Notes: generated by a model not told the origin, from the letters alone. A stretch of DNA of 35,077 nucleotides from Citreimonas sp042096055 (GCF_042096055.1 NZ_JBELMH010000031.1:1-35077), one strand, 5' to 3'; shown: positions 23,489-31,733, numbered from the stretch's first letter. A program made the numbers and translations.

Positions 23489-24544
23489 ATGACGCATCTG
23501 TGGGTCCGCGCAGAATCCCGCGCGAACGAGGAGCGGGTCGGCATCACGCACGACGGCGTCGCGCGCCTGCTGGCGTTGGGCTTCGCCGTCACGATCGAGG
23601 ACAGCCCGACGCGCGTGATCCCGACCGAGGATTACCGACAGGCCGGCGCGACCATCGTCCCCGAAGGGTCATGGCGTGATGCGCCCGAAGACGCCATCGT
23701 CTTCGGCCTCAAGGAACTGCCCGACGACGGCACGCCGCTGCGCCACCGCCACGTGATGTTCGGGCACGCCTACAAGGGCCAGGGTGCCGGCCAGCGCCTG
23801 CTGGCGCGCTTCGCCGCGGGTGGCGGCGCGCTCTACGATCTCGAGTACCTCGTGGACGATACCGGCCGCCGCGTCGCCGCCTTCGGCTACTGGGCGGGCT
23901 ACGCGGGCGCCGCGATCTCTGCGCTGGCCTGGGCCGCGCAGAGGAAGGGCCGCACCTGCCCGCCCGTGACCACCTGGCCGAACGCGGACGCCATGCTGTC
24001 CGAGTGCCGCACCGCGCTGTCCGACAGCCCGCGCCCCGACGCGCTGGTGATCGGCGCCCTAGGCCGCGTCGGCACCGGCGTGCGCGACCTGTGCGCCGCA
24101 CTCGACATCCCCGTCACGGCCTGGGACATGGCCGAGACAGCCAGCGGCGGGCCGTTCCCGGAAGTGCTGCGGCACGGGCTGTTCTTCAACTGCATCCTCG
24201 CCGCCCCCGGCGTGCCGGTGTTCGTGCCGCGCGATGCAGGCACGCGCGACCGCGCGCTGCGGGTGATCGGCGACATCGCCTGCGATCCCGACAGCGACTA
24301 CAACCCGGTGCCGGTCTACGACCGCGCGACCGACTGGACGGCGCCCGTCCTGCGCGTGCACGACGCGCCGCCGCTGGACGTGATGGCGATCGACAACCTG
24401 CCGTCGCTGCTGCCGCGCGAAAGCTCGGACGATTTCGCAGCACAGCTGCTGCCGCATCTCGAGACGCTCGACCGCCTCGACGCGGGCGTCTGGGGCCGGG
24501 CGCGCGAGACATACGAGACCCACAAGAAGGAGACGGGCGCATGA
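23489..24544 (+). CDS. Saccharopine dehydrogenase, L-lysine-forming type (LYS1-like)
   Basis: A 351-residue enzyme related to alanine dehydrogenase and fungal LYS1, which interconverts lysine plus 2-oxoglutarate and saccharopine using NAD(P). The N-terminal part (HLWVRAESRANEERVGITHDGVARLLALGFAVTIED) matches the family, as does FGHAYKGQGAGQRLLARFAAGGGALYDLEYLVDDTGRRVAAFGYWAGYAGAA. The nucleotide-binding glycine pattern is VIGALGRVGTGV. Together with the overlapping gene it forms a two-gene version of the plant and animal LKR/SDH bifunctional enzyme, probably for lysine breakdown to 2-aminoadipate semialdehyde. Ribosome-binding site GAGGGGAC just upstream. The direction (catabolic) is inferred from work on related roseobacter genes. 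Confidence 0.92.
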   Translation: MTHLWVRAESRANEERVGITHDGVARLLALGFAVTIEDSPTRVIPTEDYRQAGATIVPEGSWRDAPEDAIVFGLKELPDDGTPLRHRHVMFGHAYKGQGAGQRLLARFAAGGGALYDLEYLVDDTGRRVAAFGYWAGYAGAAISALAWAAQRKGRTCPPVTTWPNADAMLSECRTALSDSPRPDALVIGALGRVGTGVRDLCAALDIPVTAWDMAETASGGPFPEVLRHGLFFNCILAAPGVPVFVPRDAGTRDRALRVIGDIACDPDSDYNPVPVYDRATDWTAPVLRVHDAPPLDVMAIDNLPSLLPRESSDDFAAQLLPHLETLDRLDAGVWGRARETYETHKKETGA

Positions 24545-25674
24545 CGATCCACTGGTGCGGAACGGGGCTGTCGGCGGTGCCGGGGCTGCGGCGACTGATC
24601 GAGGACGGCCATGACGTGATGGTCTGGAACCGGACCGAGGACAAGGCGCGCGCCGCGGTGGGCGACCTCACCAACCGCATCCTGTCCTTCGCGCCCGAGG
24701 TGGTCGAGCCCGCGCTTGCCCCCGGCGACGTGCTGGTGTCGATGCTGCCCGCCGACTGGCACGTGCCGCTGGCCAGGGCCGCGATCCGCAAGGGCGCGCA
24801 TTTCGTCTCGTCCAGCTACATCGCGCCCGAGATGCGCGCGCTGGACGACGCCGCGCAGAAGGCCGGCGTGGCCCTGGTCAACGAGGTCGGGCTGGACCCG
24901 GGCATCGACCACCTGATGGCCCACAAGCTGGTGGCCGACTACAAGGCCTCGGGCGCCTTCGATCCCGGGCACGAGATCCGCTTCACCTCGTATTGCGGCG
25001 GCGTGCCGAAAGAGCCCAACGCCATGCGGTACAAGTTCAGCTGGGCGCCGGTCGGCGTGCTGAAGGCGCTCCGTTCGTCCTCGAAATCGCTGCGCGACGG
25101 CGAAGTGTTCGAGGCGGCGCGGCCTTGGGATGCGCTCGGCACCTACGACGCGCCGCTCGACCCGCCCGAGACGTTCGAGGTCTACCCCAACCGCGACTCG
25201 CTGCCCTTCATGGCCGAATACGGCTTCGGCGCGGACTGGAACGTCCAGCAATTCGTGCGCGGGACGCTGCGGCTGGACGGCTGGGCCGAGGCGTGGCGCG
25301 GCATCTTCGCCGAGATGGAGACCGCCGACGACGCGCGCCTGGCGAAGATCGCCGAGGAGCTGCTGCGCGACAACGCCTACGCGCCGGGCGAGGCCGACCG
25401 CGTGGTGCTGGTGGTCTCGCTCAAGGCCGGCCCCGAGGACGCGCCGGTCTGGCACAAGACGTATCTGATGGACGCCTGGGGCGACGAGCGCGGCAACGCG
25501 ATGGGCCGGCTCGTGTCGGTGCCGGTGTCGCTGGCGGTCGAGGCCGCGGCGCGCGGCGATATCGCGCCTGGCGTATCCGCCGCGCCGTCCGATCCTGCAA
25601 TGGTCGATGCATGGCTCGAGAGGGTCGGCGGGCTTGCGCAGGTGCTGCGCGTCGTCGACCACGTGAACGGCTGA
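24541..25674 (+). CDS. Saccharopine dehydrogenase, glutamate-forming type (LYS9-like)
   Basis: A 377-residue enzyme of the saccharopine dehydrogenase/homospermidine synthase fold, which splits saccharopine to glutamate and 2-aminoadipate semialdehyde. The N-terminal nucleotide-binding region is WCGTGLSAVPGLRRLI, a shortened GxGxxA-type motif. Family strings are HFVSSSYIAPEMRALDDAAQKAGVALVNEVGLDPGIDHLMAHKLV and the substrate region RFTSYCGGVPKEPNAMRYKFSWAPVGVL. The ATG overlaps the stop of the lysine-forming partner (ATGA), so both halves are made together in a fixed ratio. The next step, aminoadipate semialdehyde dehydrogenase, is not encoded in the window. Confidence 0.93.
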   Translation: MTIHWCGTGLSAVPGLRRLIEDGHDVMVWNRTEDKARAAVGDLTNRILSFAPEVVEPALAPGDVLVSMLPADWHVPLARAAIRKGAHFVSSSYIAPEMRALDDAAQKAGVALVNEVGLDPGIDHLMAHKLVADYKASGAFDPGHEIRFTSYCGGVPKEPNAMRYKFSWAPVGVLKALRSSSKSLRDGEVFEAARPWDALGTYDAPLDPPETFEVYPNRDSLPFMAEYGFGADWNVQQFVRGTLRLDGWAEAWRGIFAEMETADDARLAKIAEELLRDNAYAPGEADRVVLVVSLKAGPEDAPVWHKTYLMDAWGDERGNAMGRLVSVPVSLAVEAAARGDIAPGVSAAPSDPAMVDAWLERVGGLAQVLRVVDHVNG

Positions 25675-25681
25675 AGACGCG

Positions 25682-25709
25682 CGGCCGGGCTGACCGTCAG
25701 TACCGGCCG
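25682..25709. terminator. Hairpin between convergent genes
   Basis: CGGCCGG (25682-25688) pairs with CCGGCCG (25703-25709) around an inner CTGAC/GTCAG. It occupies the 43 nt between the stops of the saccharopine and FAH-family genes and reads equally on both strands. No T-run, so a Rho-assisted or structural end is more likely than a textbook terminator. Confidence 0.45.
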
Positions 25710-25717
25710 TGCAGGCC

Positions 25718-26398
25718 TCAGGCGATCGTCGTCGTCAGGCTGCCCAGCCCCTCGATCTCGACCACGCAGGTCTGGCCCGCCACCAGCGGGCCGACGCCCG
25801 ACGGCGTGCCGGTCATGATCAGGTCGCCGGGGCGGATCTCGATCGAGGCGGACAGGAAGGCGATGATCGACGGCACCGGCCAGATCATCTCGGACAGATC
25901 GCCCTGCTGGCGTAGCTCTCCGTCGACATGCGCGGTGATCGCGCCCTTGGACGGATGGCCGACCTGTGCTGTCGGATGCAGCGGCGCGATCGGCGCCGAG
26001 GCGTCGAACGCCTTGGCCCAGTCCCACGGCCGGCCCATCTTCTTGGCCTGCGCCTGCAGGTCGCGGCGCGTCAGGTCGTTGCCGACGCCGTAGCCCCAGA
26101 CGTGATCCAGCGCCGCGCCTTCGCGGATGTCGCGGCCGCCTTGGCCGATGGCGACGACCAGCTCGGCTTCGTGGTGCAGGTCGTCGGTCTGCGGCGGATA
26201 GGGAATGGTCGCGCCGTCCTCGACCACCGCGTCGGCGGGCTTGGTGAAGAAGAACGGCGGGTCGCGCTCGTCGTTGCCCATCTCGCGCACGTGGGCGAGA
26301 TAGTTGCGCCCGACGCAGAAGATCCGCCGCACCGGGAACCGGTCGGCGCTGCCGGCGATGGCGACGCTTGCGGCGGGAATGTCGAAGATGAGGGCCAT
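25718..26398 (-). CDS. Fumarylacetoacetate hydrolase family protein
   Basis: A 226-residue FAH-fold enzyme; members hydrolyse or decarboxylate acylpyruvates and related diketo acids with Mg or Mn. The opening is RIFCVGRNYLAHVREMGN; PPFFFTKPADAVV gives the substrate loop; metal ligands are the glutamates of DLHHEAELVVAIG and the aspartate of GYGVGNDLTRRDLQ; the glycine-rich end is IMTGTPSGVGPL. The length suits the acylpyruvase/fumarylpyruvate hydrolase group (YcgM-like). The ATG at 26398 has GGAAGGA before it. It follows the FAD oxidase gene by 76 nt, perhaps in one transcript. Confidence 0.93.
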   Translation of the reverse strand: MALIFDIPAASVAIAGSADRFPVRRIFCVGRNYLAHVREMGNDERDPPFFFTKPADAVVEDGATIPYPPQTDDLHHEAELVVAIGQGGRDIREGAALDHVWGYGVGNDLTRRDLQAQAKKMGRPWDWAKAFDASAPIAPLHPTAQVGHPSKGAITAHVDGELRQQGDLSEMIWPVPSIIAFLSASIEIRPGDLIMTGTPSGVGPLVAGQTCVVEIEGLGSLTTTIA

Positions 26399-26474
26399 GG
26401 CCGATCCTTCCTGTTGTGCCGACGCCAGCAATAGCCGCAGCGCCGGGGGAAAGACCAGACGACGCGAAAGGCCC

Positions 26475-27905
26475 TCAGCGCGGCGGAACCACCTTGCCGG
26501 GGTTGAGCACCCCGTCGGGGTCGAGCGCCGCCTTGATCGCGCGCATGACGTCCAGCGCCACGGGATCCTTGCGCCGGCGCATCGAGCCCAGCTTGGCCGT
26601 CCCGATCCCGTGCTCGGCCGAGAACGAGCCGCGCAGGGCCAGCACCTCGTCCTCGACCGCCTCGGTCAGCGCGTCCTTGAGCGCGCCGTCGGTGGGCCAG
26701 ATCGAGTAATGGATGTTGCCGTCGCCCAGATGCGCGATGGCGAGGGGCTCGGCCCGGGGGTCGATTTCCTGCAGGCGCGCCTGCATCCGCTCGAGGAAAG
26801 TGGCGACAGCATCCACGGGCACGGCGATGTCGGTGATGACCACCGGCTTGCGCGAGACGATGATCTCGGCGGCCGCCTCGCGCCGTTGCCACATGGCCGT
26901 GCGCTGCGCCTCGGATTGCGCCACCACGGCGTCGAGGACCAGCCCGTCCTCGAGCATGTCGCCCAGCACCGATTCCAGATGCGCCGCCAGCGGCACCTGC
27001 CCGTCCGGTCTGGGCGTGGCGTCGCGCGGCGCGGTGCTGGCCAGCTCGATCAGGATGGTGACGTCGTGTTCTTCGGCGAAAGGCCGGGCCGCGTCCGGGT
27101 AATGGGCCGCGTAATTGCGCATGAAGGCGCGGTCCATGTACTCGCAGGCCTCGACCGCCCCGCCCGAGGCCGTCTGCAATCGGTTGAGCAGCTGCAGGCC
27201 CGCGTCGAGGTCGGGCACAGCCACCGTTGCGGTGGCGCGTGCCAGCGGCAGCTGCACCAGCTTGACGGTCGCGGCGGTGATCACGCCCAGCGTGCCCTCG
27301 GCGCCGATCAGCAGGTGGCGCAGGTCCAGCCCGGAATTGTCCTTGTGCAGTGCCGCCATCGCGTCGAGCACGCGGCCGTCCGGCAGCACCGCCTCGATCC
27401 CCAGCACCAGGTCGCGCGTGTTTCCGTAGCGCAGCACGCCCGAGCCGCCCGCGTTGGTCGACAGCATGCCCCCCAGCATGGCCGAGCCCTTGGCGCCGAA
27501 GGTCATCGGAAACGTCAGCCCGTGCGCTTCCGTCGCCGCGTGCAGCTGCGACAGGATCACGCCGGCCTCGACCGTGGCGGTGCGGGCCTTTTCGTTGATC
27601 TCGCGCACCCGGTTCATCCGGTCGAGCGACAGCATCACCGCGCCTTCGGCAACCGTGCCGCCGGCAAGGTTGGTGTTGCCCGACACCGGCACCACCGGAA
27701 CGCCCGCGGCGCGCGCCTCTTGCAGCACCCGGGCGACGCCCGCCGTGTCGGTGGGACGCGCCACGCAGAGCGGTGTCCAGGCGAATTGCCCGGTCCAGTC
27801 CTGCGACCAGCGCGCGGCGTCGTCTCCAGTGGCGACGGCGCCATCGCCCAAGGCCGCACGCAGCGTGCCGATCAGGTCCGTTTTCGTCGCTCCGTCAGCC
27901 GGCAT
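26475..27905 (-). CDS. FAD-linked oxidase (D-2-hydroxyacid dehydrogenase type)
   Basis: A 476-residue flavoprotein of the FAD-binding type 4/GlcD family, which includes D-lactate, glycolate and D-2-hydroxyglutarate dehydrogenases. The FAD PP-loop is PVSGNTNLAGGTV (about residue 72 on), followed by MTFGAKGSAMLGGMLSTNAGGSGVLRYGNTRDLVLG. The C-terminal cap has HLGDGNIHYSIW with metal-binding histidines, SAEHGIGTAKLG and the final LDPDGVLNPGKVVPPR. The set fits D-2-hydroxyglutarate or D-lactate dehydrogenase best, but the substrate is not decided. Its start overlaps the SRPBCC gene by 11 bases. Confidence 0.92.
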   Translation of the reverse strand: MPADGATKTDLIGTLRAALGDGAVATGDDAARWSQDWTGQFAWTPLCVARPTDTAGVARVLQEARAAGVPVVPVSGNTNLAGGTVAEGAVMLSLDRMNRVREINEKARTATVEAGVILSQLHAATEAHGLTFPMTFGAKGSAMLGGMLSTNAGGSGVLRYGNTRDLVLGIEAVLPDGRVLDAMAALHKDNSGLDLRHLLIGAEGTLGVITAATVKLVQLPLARATATVAVPDLDAGLQLLNRLQTASGGAVEACEYMDRAFMRNYAAHYPDAARPFAEEHDVTILIELASTAPRDATPRPDGQVPLAAHLESVLGDMLEDGLVLDAVVAQSEAQRTAMWQRREAAAEIIVSRKPVVITDIAVPVDAVATFLERMQARLQEIDPRAEPLAIAHLGDGNIHYSIWPTDGALKDALTEAVEDEVLALRGSFSAEHGIGTAKLGSMRRRKDPVALDVMRAIKAALDPDGVLNPGKVVPPR

Positions 27906-28359
27906 CGCGCGTCCGCTTCTCGATCTCGGTGGCGGCCTCGGCCATGCGCTCGCCGATGCGGTTCTCGATCTTGCCGCGGCCCAGCTTCAGCGACTGCACC
28001 AGCAGCCGCGCCGACAGGGTCTGCGGCAGCAGCGTGGTGTCCATCGTGGCCTGCGTGGTGGCCTCGGTCGGCGCCTCGAGGTTCAGTTCCGTGCGGCCGT
28101 GCAGCCCGCCGCTTTCCCATTCGAAGACCATCCGGGCGGGCGGCTCCAGCGCGGTCAGCCGCACCACGGCCTCGCGCGGCTTGTCGCGCAGGTCGAACGT
28201 GCCGCGCCACGCGCGCAGCGCTCCGGCGCCCGGGGGCGAGACGTGCGCCACGTCGACGCCCCGCGCGGTCAGCCGCGCCAGGTGCGCGTCGACGTCCGAA
28301 AGCAGATCGAACACCTGTTGGCGTGGCGCCTCGATGTCCTGGGTGGCGGTCAGTTGCAT
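27895..28359 (-). CDS. SRPBCC family protein
   Basis: A 154-residue START/Bet v1-type protein starting MQLTATQDIEAPRQQVFDLLSDVDAHLARLTARG, the usual opening strand and helices of the polyketide-cyclase/CoxG-like group. The middle strands (ALRAWRGTFDLRDKPREAVVRLTAL, MVFEWESGGLHGRTELNLEAP) and the long C-terminal helix complete the helix-grip fold, which encloses a hydrophobic ligand. Ligand and role are unknown. It is the first gene of a set with the FAD oxidase (11-nt overlap) and perhaps the FAH-family gene; it lies 52 nt after nudC. Confidence 0.85.
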   Translation of the reverse strand: MQLTATQDIEAPRQQVFDLLSDVDAHLARLTARGVDVAHVSPPGAGALRAWRGTFDLRDKPREAVVRLTALEPPARMVFEWESGGLHGRTELNLEAPTEATTQATMDTTLLPQTLSARLLVQSLKLGRGKIENRIGERMAEAATEIEKRTRDAG

Positions 28360-28411
28360 GAATCCATCCTGTCCGGAATCCGTTCCGCGCAGGCTAGCCC
28401 GCCCGCGCGGC

Positions 28412-29380
28412 CTAGTCCAACCGGTCGGCCAACCAGTTGCGCAGCAGGAAATGCGCGATCGCCCCTTCGCGCGCCGGGACCATGTCGGTGCGCGTGCCGG
28501 CGAAGACGTCTGTCAGTTCCTCGCGGCTGACCCAGCGGGCATCGTCCAGCTCGACCGGATCGAGGCGGATGGTGGCATCCAGCGCCTCGCCGTGGCAGCC
28601 GATCATCAGCGAGGCCGGGAACGGCCAGGGCTGGCTGGCGAGGTACCGCACCGGGCCGACGCCGATGCCGGATTCCTCGAAGACCTCGCGCCGCACGGCC
28701 GCCTCGATCGTCTCGCCCGGCTCGACGAAGCCCGCGAGGCAGGAATAGAGCCCCGCGGGCCAGCCGTGCGACCGCCCCAGAAGCGCCGAGTTGCCGTGCG
28801 TGATCAGCATGATCACGACCGGATCGGTGCGTGGGAAATGATGCCCGCCGCAGGCCGGGCAGACCCGCTGCCAACCACCCTGTGCGAGGTCCGAGGCCGC
28901 GCCGCAGCGCGCGCAGAACCCGTGCGTCGCGTGCCAGCCGAAAAGCGCGCGCGCCGTGGCCGCAAGCTCGGCATCGCGCGGCGACAGCCGGGTCATCACG
29001 CGGCGCAGTTCGGCAAAGCGTTGGTCGGCCGCCAGCGCCGGGTGGCGCTGTTCGCTGGGGTCGAAGAACCCGCCCAGCTGCGTCTCGTCGAAATCCTCGG
29101 GGCGCCATTCGGTCAGGTCGCGGGCGAAGACCGGCGCACCGTCCTCGCGGCCCAGGAACAGCGGCGCGCCGGGCGCGTCGATCAGCACCGGATGGTCGGC
29201 GACCAGCCGCGACAGGCGCAGCGCGTCGGCCCCCTCGACCAGTGGCTTGCCGCGCCACGTCAGAACGCTGCGCGCGCGCGGATCCTGCGCCGCCTCTGCC
29301 AGCGCCGCGGGATCGGCGCGCAACTCCGCCGCGCGGTCGAGGCCCGAGCCTCCGAAGGTCACCGTTTCCGCGTGGCGCAT
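28412..29380 (-). CDS. nudC: NAD+ diphosphatase (RNA deNADding enzyme)
   Basis: A 322-residue Nudix hydrolase that splits NADH/NAD+ to NMN and AMP and removes NAD caps from RNA. A zinc ribbon is formed by C156, C159, C174 and C177. The Nudix box GFVEPGETIEAAVRREVFEESGI is complete (about residues 217-239), and the NADH-specific motif SQPWPFPAS follows at 249-257. The ATG at 29380 is preceded by AGGAGACGG and is consistent with the family; an upstream in-frame ATG at 29488 would start in the duplicated contig end and is not credible. It is transcribed away from cpdB. Confidence 0.95.
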   Translation of the reverse strand: MRHAETVTFGGSGLDRAAELRADPAALAEAAQDPRARSVLTWRGKPLVEGADALRLSRLVADHPVLIDAPGAPLFLGREDGAPVFARDLTEWRPEDFDETQLGGFFDPSEQRHPALAADQRFAELRRVMTRLSPRDAELAATARALFGWHATHGFCARCGAASDLAQGGWQRVCPACGGHHFPRTDPVVIMLITHGNSALLGRSHGWPAGLYSCLAGFVEPGETIEAAVRREVFEESGIGVGPVRYLASQPWPFPASLMIGCHGEALDATIRLDPVELDDARWVSREELTDVFAGTRTDMVPAREGAIAHFLLRNWLADRLD

Positions 29381-29464
29381 GCCGTCTCCTGCCTGATCGG
29401 TTGCCGATGCGGCACTCTGGCGGCCCCGCCGGGCGAATGCAAACCGCGCGGCGACCCGGCCGGA

Positions 29465-29519
29465 TGCCCGATCATGGCACGCATGCAACGCCGACCGGCA
29501 CCGCTCGCGTCGTGGTTGA
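29465..29519 (+). repeat. 55-nt contig-end duplicate, left copy
   Basis: Identical over 55 bases to 29620-29674, starting TGCCCGATCATGG and ending CGTGGTTGA, directly against the N run. This looks like the overlap of two contigs, not a biological repeat. Confidence 0.9.
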
Positions 29520-29619
29520 NNNNNNNNNNNNNNNNNNNNNNNNNNNNNNNNNNNNNNNNNNNNNNNNNNNNNNNNNNNNNNNNNNNNNNNNNNNNNNNNN
29601 NNNNNNNNNNNNNNNNNNN
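29520..29619. other. Assembly gap (100 N), probably spurious
   Basis: Placeholder between two identical 55-nt ends. Fifty-five is a common k-mer size in de Bruijn graph assemblers, whose neighbouring contigs share ends of length k. The underlying sequence is probably continuous here. Confidence 0.9.
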
Positions 29620-29674
29620 TGCCCGATCATGGCACGCATGCAACGCCGACCGGCACCGCTCGCGTCGTGGTTGA
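29620..29674 (+). repeat. 55-nt contig-end duplicate, right copy
   Basis: Second copy of the sequence at 29465-29519, immediately after the N run and then continuing into unique sequence (ACCCGTCACG). Confidence 0.9.
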
Positions 29675-29718
29675 ACCCGTCACGCATCCGTCGCATCATC
29701 CCCATAGCGGAGTTCAAG

Positions 29719-29817
29719 ATGCCCCTTAACGTACGCGAATCGCAGGCAAACCTCGGCCCCGGCGCCCCGACCGTTCCCGTCCGCGCGGGACGCGTGTCGC
29801 GCAGCACCACCACATGA
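29719..29817 (+). CDS. Possible small upstream ORF coupled to cpdB
   Basis: A 32-codon ORF, MPLNVRESQANLG...RSTTT, with GGAG seven bases before its ATG. Its TGA overlaps the cpdB ATG (ATGA), so translation could be coupled. The product is hydrophilic and matches nothing I know. It may be a regulatory uORF or chance; the good ribosome-binding site and exact overlap are the only support. Confidence 0.35.
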   Translation: MPLNVRESQANLGPGAPTVPVRAGRVSRSTTT

Positions 29818-31733
29818 CGGCCGGGATGCGCAGCCCCTTGCAGGTCACGTCCCGACCGCGTGTCGCGCTGCGCATCATGGCCACGACCGACCTGCACGCG
29901 CACCTGCTGGCCTACGATTACTACCGCGACCGGGCGATCGACACCGCCGGGCTGTCGCGCACCGCGTCGCTGATCCGCGCGGCCCGGGCCGAAGTCGCCG
30001 ACGCGCTGCTGCTGGACAACGGCGACTTCCTGCAGGGCACGCCGCTGGGGGATGTGCATGCGGACGACCGCAATGCCGGGGCGGACCCTCACCCGGTGAT
30101 CGCCGCCATGAACGCGGTGGGGTTCGACGCCGTCACGCTGGGCAACCACGAATTCGACTACGGCCTCGACTTCCTCAGGCGCACCATGGACGGCGCGCGC
30201 TTCCCGGTGGTGCTGGCGAACGTCGTGCGCCGGCTGGGGCCGTCGGCCGCAACCGACGACACGCTGTTCCCGCCCTACGCGCTGATCCCCCGCCGGCTGC
30301 ACGACGCGACGGGGCGCCCGCACGACCTGACCATCGGCGTGATCGGCTTCACGCCGCCGCAGATCATGCAGTGGAACCGCGACCAGCTGCAGGGCCGCTG
30401 CACCGTGCGCTGCGCGGTCGACGCCGCACGCGGCTGGGTGCCGGTGATGCGTGCCGCGGGCGCCGACGTGGTGGTGGCGCTGTCGCATGGCGGCTTCGGC
30501 CCCGAGGCCGGCGACGGCGGCAGCGGCGCGGGCGAGAACGCCTCGGCCGACCTCGCCGCGCTCGACGGCATCGACGCGGTGATCGCCGGCCACGTGCACG
30601 AGGTCTTTCCCTCGGCCGGCCCCGAGCCGCACCCGGCAGCCGATTCCCGCAGCGGCACGGTGCACGGCAAGCCGGCGGTGATGGCGGGGCTCTGGGGCTC
30701 GCACCTGGGCCTGATCGACCTGCAGCTGGAGCATGACGGCACGCGCTGGCGCGTCGCGCGCAGCCGCAGCGAGGCGCGGGCCATCGCCCGTCGCGGGGCC
30801 GAGGGCGCGCCCACCGCGCTGGCGAGCGACGATCCCGACCTCGCCGAGCTCGCGGCACCGGCGCATGCGCGCACGCTGGCCTTCACGCGCCGCACGGCGG
30901 GGCACAGCCCGGTGGCGCTGCATTCCTACTTCGCGGCCATCGGCTACGACACCGCCGCGCGCGCCGTGATGCGGGCGCAGTCCTGGACGGTGCGCGCGCA
31001 GCTTGCGGGCACGCCGCACGCGGACCTGCCTGTGCTGTCGGCGGCCTCGGCCTTCAAGGCCGGCGGGCGCGGCGGGCCGGACTACTACACCGACATCGCG
31101 CCCGGGCCGATGACCCTGCGCGACCTGTCGGACCTCTACGTCTTCACCAACACCGTGCTGGCGCTGCGCGTCTCGGGGTCCGAGCTGCGCGCCTGGCTGG
31201 AACGCGCGGCCAGCGTCTACAAGACGATCCGGCCGGGCGCGCGGGACGCGGCGCTGCTGGACCCGGCCTATCCGCTCTACCTGCTCGACGCGATCGAGGG
31301 GCTGGACTACCGCATCGACCTGTCCGCGGCGCCGCGCTACGACGTGAAGGGCGCCGTCACCGCGCCCGGCAACGCCCGCATCCGCGACCTCGCCCATGAC
31401 GGAGCGCCGGTGCGCGACGACGATGCCTTCATCCTGGCCTGCAACAGCCACCGGGGCCTCGGCGGCGGACACTTTCCGGGCAGCGGGCCCGAGCGGGTCG
31501 TGCTGCACACGCAAGAAGCCATGCGCGACATGATCCTGCGTCACGTGGCGGCCGGCGGGCTGGGCGCCCTGCCCGCGACGCCGCTGTTCCGCTTCGCGCC
31601 GATGCCCGGCACCAGCGTGATGTTCGCCACCGGGCCCGGCGCGCTGGCCCATGCGCCCGACGTGCCCGTTCCGGGCCTCGACCACGCGGGGCGCGACGAC
31701 ACCGGCTTCGACCGCTTCCGGCTGGCGCTTTAA
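29814..31733 (+). CDS. cpdB: 2',3'-cyclic-nucleotide 2'-phosphodiesterase/3'-nucleotidase family protein
   Basis: A 639-residue metallophosphoesterase with a C-terminal 5'-nucleotidase domain. Metal ligands: Asp and His of TTDLHAH (D26, H28), NGDFLQGTPLGD (D71), TLGNHEFDYG (N111, H112), VVALSHGGFG and IAGHVHEVFP. The C-terminal substrate domain includes SAFKAGGRGGPDYYTDI and CNSHRGLGGGHFPG. E. coli CpdB is periplasmic, but here the catalytic domain begins about residue 20 with no signal peptide (MTAGMRSPLQVTSRPRVALRIM), so the enzyme should be cytoplasmic unless the start is wrong. Natural substrates may be 2',3'-cyclic nucleotides from RNA decay or other nucleotides. Its stop overlaps that of the convergent RNA methyltransferase by four bases. 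Confidence 0.88.
   Translation: MTAGMRSPLQVTSRPRVALRIMATTDLHAHLLAYDYYRDRAIDTAGLSRTASLIRAARAEVADALLLDNGDFLQGTPLGDVHADDRNAGADPHPVIAAMNAVGFDAVTLGNHEFDYGLDFLRRTMDGARFPVVLANVVRRLGPSAATDDTLFPPYALIPRRLHDATGRPHDLTIGVIGFTPPQIMQWNRDQLQGRCTVRCAVDAARGWVPVMRAAGADVVVALSHGGFGPEAGDGGSGAGENASADLAALDGIDAVIAGHVHEVFPSAGPEPHPAADSRSGTVHGKPAVMAGLWGSHLGLIDLQLEHDGTRWRVARSRSEARAIARRGAEGAPTALASDDPDLAELAAPAHARTLAFTRRTAGHSPVALHSYFAAIGYDTAARAVMRAQSWTVRAQLAGTPHADLPVLSAASAFKAGGRGGPDYYTDIAPGPMTLRDLSDLYVFTNTVLALRVSGSELRAWLERAASVYKTIRPGARDAALLDPAYPLYLLDAIEGLDYRIDLSAAPRYDVKGAVTAPGNARIRDLAHDGAPVRDDDAFILACNSHRGLGGGHFPGSGPERVVLHTQEAMRDMILRHVAAGGLGALPATPLFRFAPMPGTSVMFATGPGALAHAPDVPVPGLDHAGRDDTGFDRFRLAL

Larger units (their letters stand above)
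29381..29813. other. Divergent nudC/cpdB intergenic region with assembly gap
   Basis: 433 bases, of which 100 are N and 55 are a duplicated contig end. After joining at the repeat the true distance is probably about 278 bp. It must hold the promoters of both genes. I see a short ORF with GGAG at 29719, listed separately, but no convincing -35/-10 pair and no RNA gene. Confidence 0.7.

Noticed and set aside
24541..25674. Homospermidine synthase as the identity of the second saccharopine-type gene
   Set aside because: The length (377 residues) and pairing with a LYS1-like gene by ATGA overlap fit the saccharopine route better than the longer homospermidine synthases.
29465..29674. 55-nt direct repeat as an attachment site or transposon end
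   Set aside because: The copies flank only N and abut it on both sides exactly; no mobile gene is present. A contig overlap is the simpler reading.
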